The position numbers and the translations under genes were made by a program. The notes below the pieces were generated by a model. That model did no database searches, was not told the origin of the DNA, and saw nothing but the letters and a program-made list of their open reading frames with translations. Shown here piece after piece: positions 63,587 to 64,000 of a DNA stretch of 64,000 nt (position 1 is the first letter of the stretch; every line of letters starts with the position of its first letter). Source of the DNA: an uncultured Eubacterium sp. (lineage in GTDB: Bacteria > Bacillota > Clostridia > Oscillospirales > Acutalibacteraceae); the NCBI GenBank assembly GCA_944380635.1, contig CALWID010000003.1, positions 33,921 to 97,920 of the forward strand. Direction: 5' to 3'.

Positions 63587-64000
63587 ATGATTAATACATC
63601 TGATATACTTGAAACAATACATATGATTCAGGATGAATGCCTTGATATACGCACTATTACCATGGGCATTTCACTGATAGACTGCGCCGATACTGATATT
63701 GACAAGTCTTGTGCTAAGATTTATGACAAGATTTGTAAAAAGGCGGAAAAACTTGTTTCCACCGGTGAGGACATTGAAAAGCATTACGGAATTCCCATAA
63801 TTCATAAAAGAGTTGCCGTTACACCTGTTGCCATTATGGCGGGAGTCAGCGGCGGAGACCCTATAAAATATGCCCTGGCTCTTGAAAAAGCGGCTCAAAC
63901 CATAGGCGTAAACTTTATAGGCGGCTATTCTGCGCTTGTTCAAAAAGGCTTTTCGGCAGGCGATCTTGAACTTATTAATTCTATTCCTCAGGCTTTGGCG
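63587..64000 (+). CDS. DUF711/UPF0210 family protein (3' end beyond the window)
   Basis: The frame is open from ATG 63587, behind AGGAGC, to the window edge (138 codons). It starts [14 protein letters not shown] and has [23 protein letters not shown] and [15 protein letters not shown], which match the DUF711 family, typically about 450 aa. It lies next to the ACT-domain gene, the standard pair. It is sometimes annotated as PFL-like, but no glycyl-radical features can be judged from this part. Confidence 0.92.
   Translation, partial: MINTSDILETIHMIQDECLDIRTITMGISLIDCADTDIDKSCAKIYDKICKKAEKLVSTGEDIEKHYGIPIIHKRVAVTPVAIMAGVSGGDPIKYALALEKAAQTIGVNFIGGYSALVQKGFSAGDLELINSIPQALA

Overview
This looks like a chromosomal segment from a low-GC, endospore-forming gut Clostridium-type bacterium, most likely of the Ruminococcaceae/Oscillospiraceae. 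The evidence is the set of sporulation genes (spoVM, a SipL-type SPOCS/LysM gene, spoIVA, spoIIM, cwlD, spoIIR), a cysteine T-box leader, Firmicute-type operons (remA-gmk-rpoZ-priA; stp-prkC-rsgA-thiN-spoVM), consensus sigma-A promoters and strong AGGAGG-type ribosome sites. Having SipL next to SpoIVA, rather than SpoVID, points to Clostridia and not Bacilli.

Layout. 1-8645 is an accessory region. Two divergent genes encode secreted GH43-like multidomain proteins; the left one runs off the window. They share an almost identical untranslated leader and signal-peptide start, arranged as a large inverted repeat around 515 bp of AT-rich DNA. The right-hand gene is followed by a 45-codon peptide gene and a terminator. 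8701-20257 carries RNA quality control, guanylate kinase, RNA polymerase omega, PriA, N-terminal formyl-methionine handling (fmt/def), rRNA methylation (rsmB, rlmN) and the PP2C/PASTA-kinase pair. 20273-25130 runs through rsgA and thiN into three neighbouring spore-coat basement genes: spoVM (26 codons, TTG start), sipL-like and spoIVA. 25169-34905 holds small membrane and zinc-ribbon genes, a GHL10 lipoprotein, mtaB, a D,D-carboxypeptidase, pgi, DUF177-rpmF, der-plsY and rpmB. 35099-38742 is recA-recX-rimO-pgsA. 38746-41071 is a cysteine T-box controlling cysE-cysS. 41142-45391, on the minus strand, has mscL with a zinc-ribbon tail, a yitT gene broken by an 8-bp tandem duplication, and the asd-dapA-dapB operon. 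45532-49361 is queA-tgt, yajC, a TIGR04086 gene whose ribosome site lies inside a terminator hairpin, and spoIIM. 49358-53111 (minus) is xerC/D, radA and cwlD. 53235-58567 has a hydroxyacid dehydrogenase, two tRNA-Leu genes, a TM2 protein, an anion transporter and putP. 59138-63172 (minus) is PHP phosphatase-lrp-aminotransferase-ispE-spoIIR. The window ends in an ACT-domain gene followed by a DUF711 gene cut by the window edge.

Most of the window is core housekeeping DNA. The least ordinary parts are the inverted leader/signal-peptide cassette at 1848-2433 with its covarying hairpin, the 45-aa peptide at 8468, the unlabelled short genes at 21823 and 21983, the 8-bp duplication at 41943-41958, and the terminator/ribosome-site overlap at 48272-48315. 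All family names come from reading the translated sequence by eye; no database search was run.
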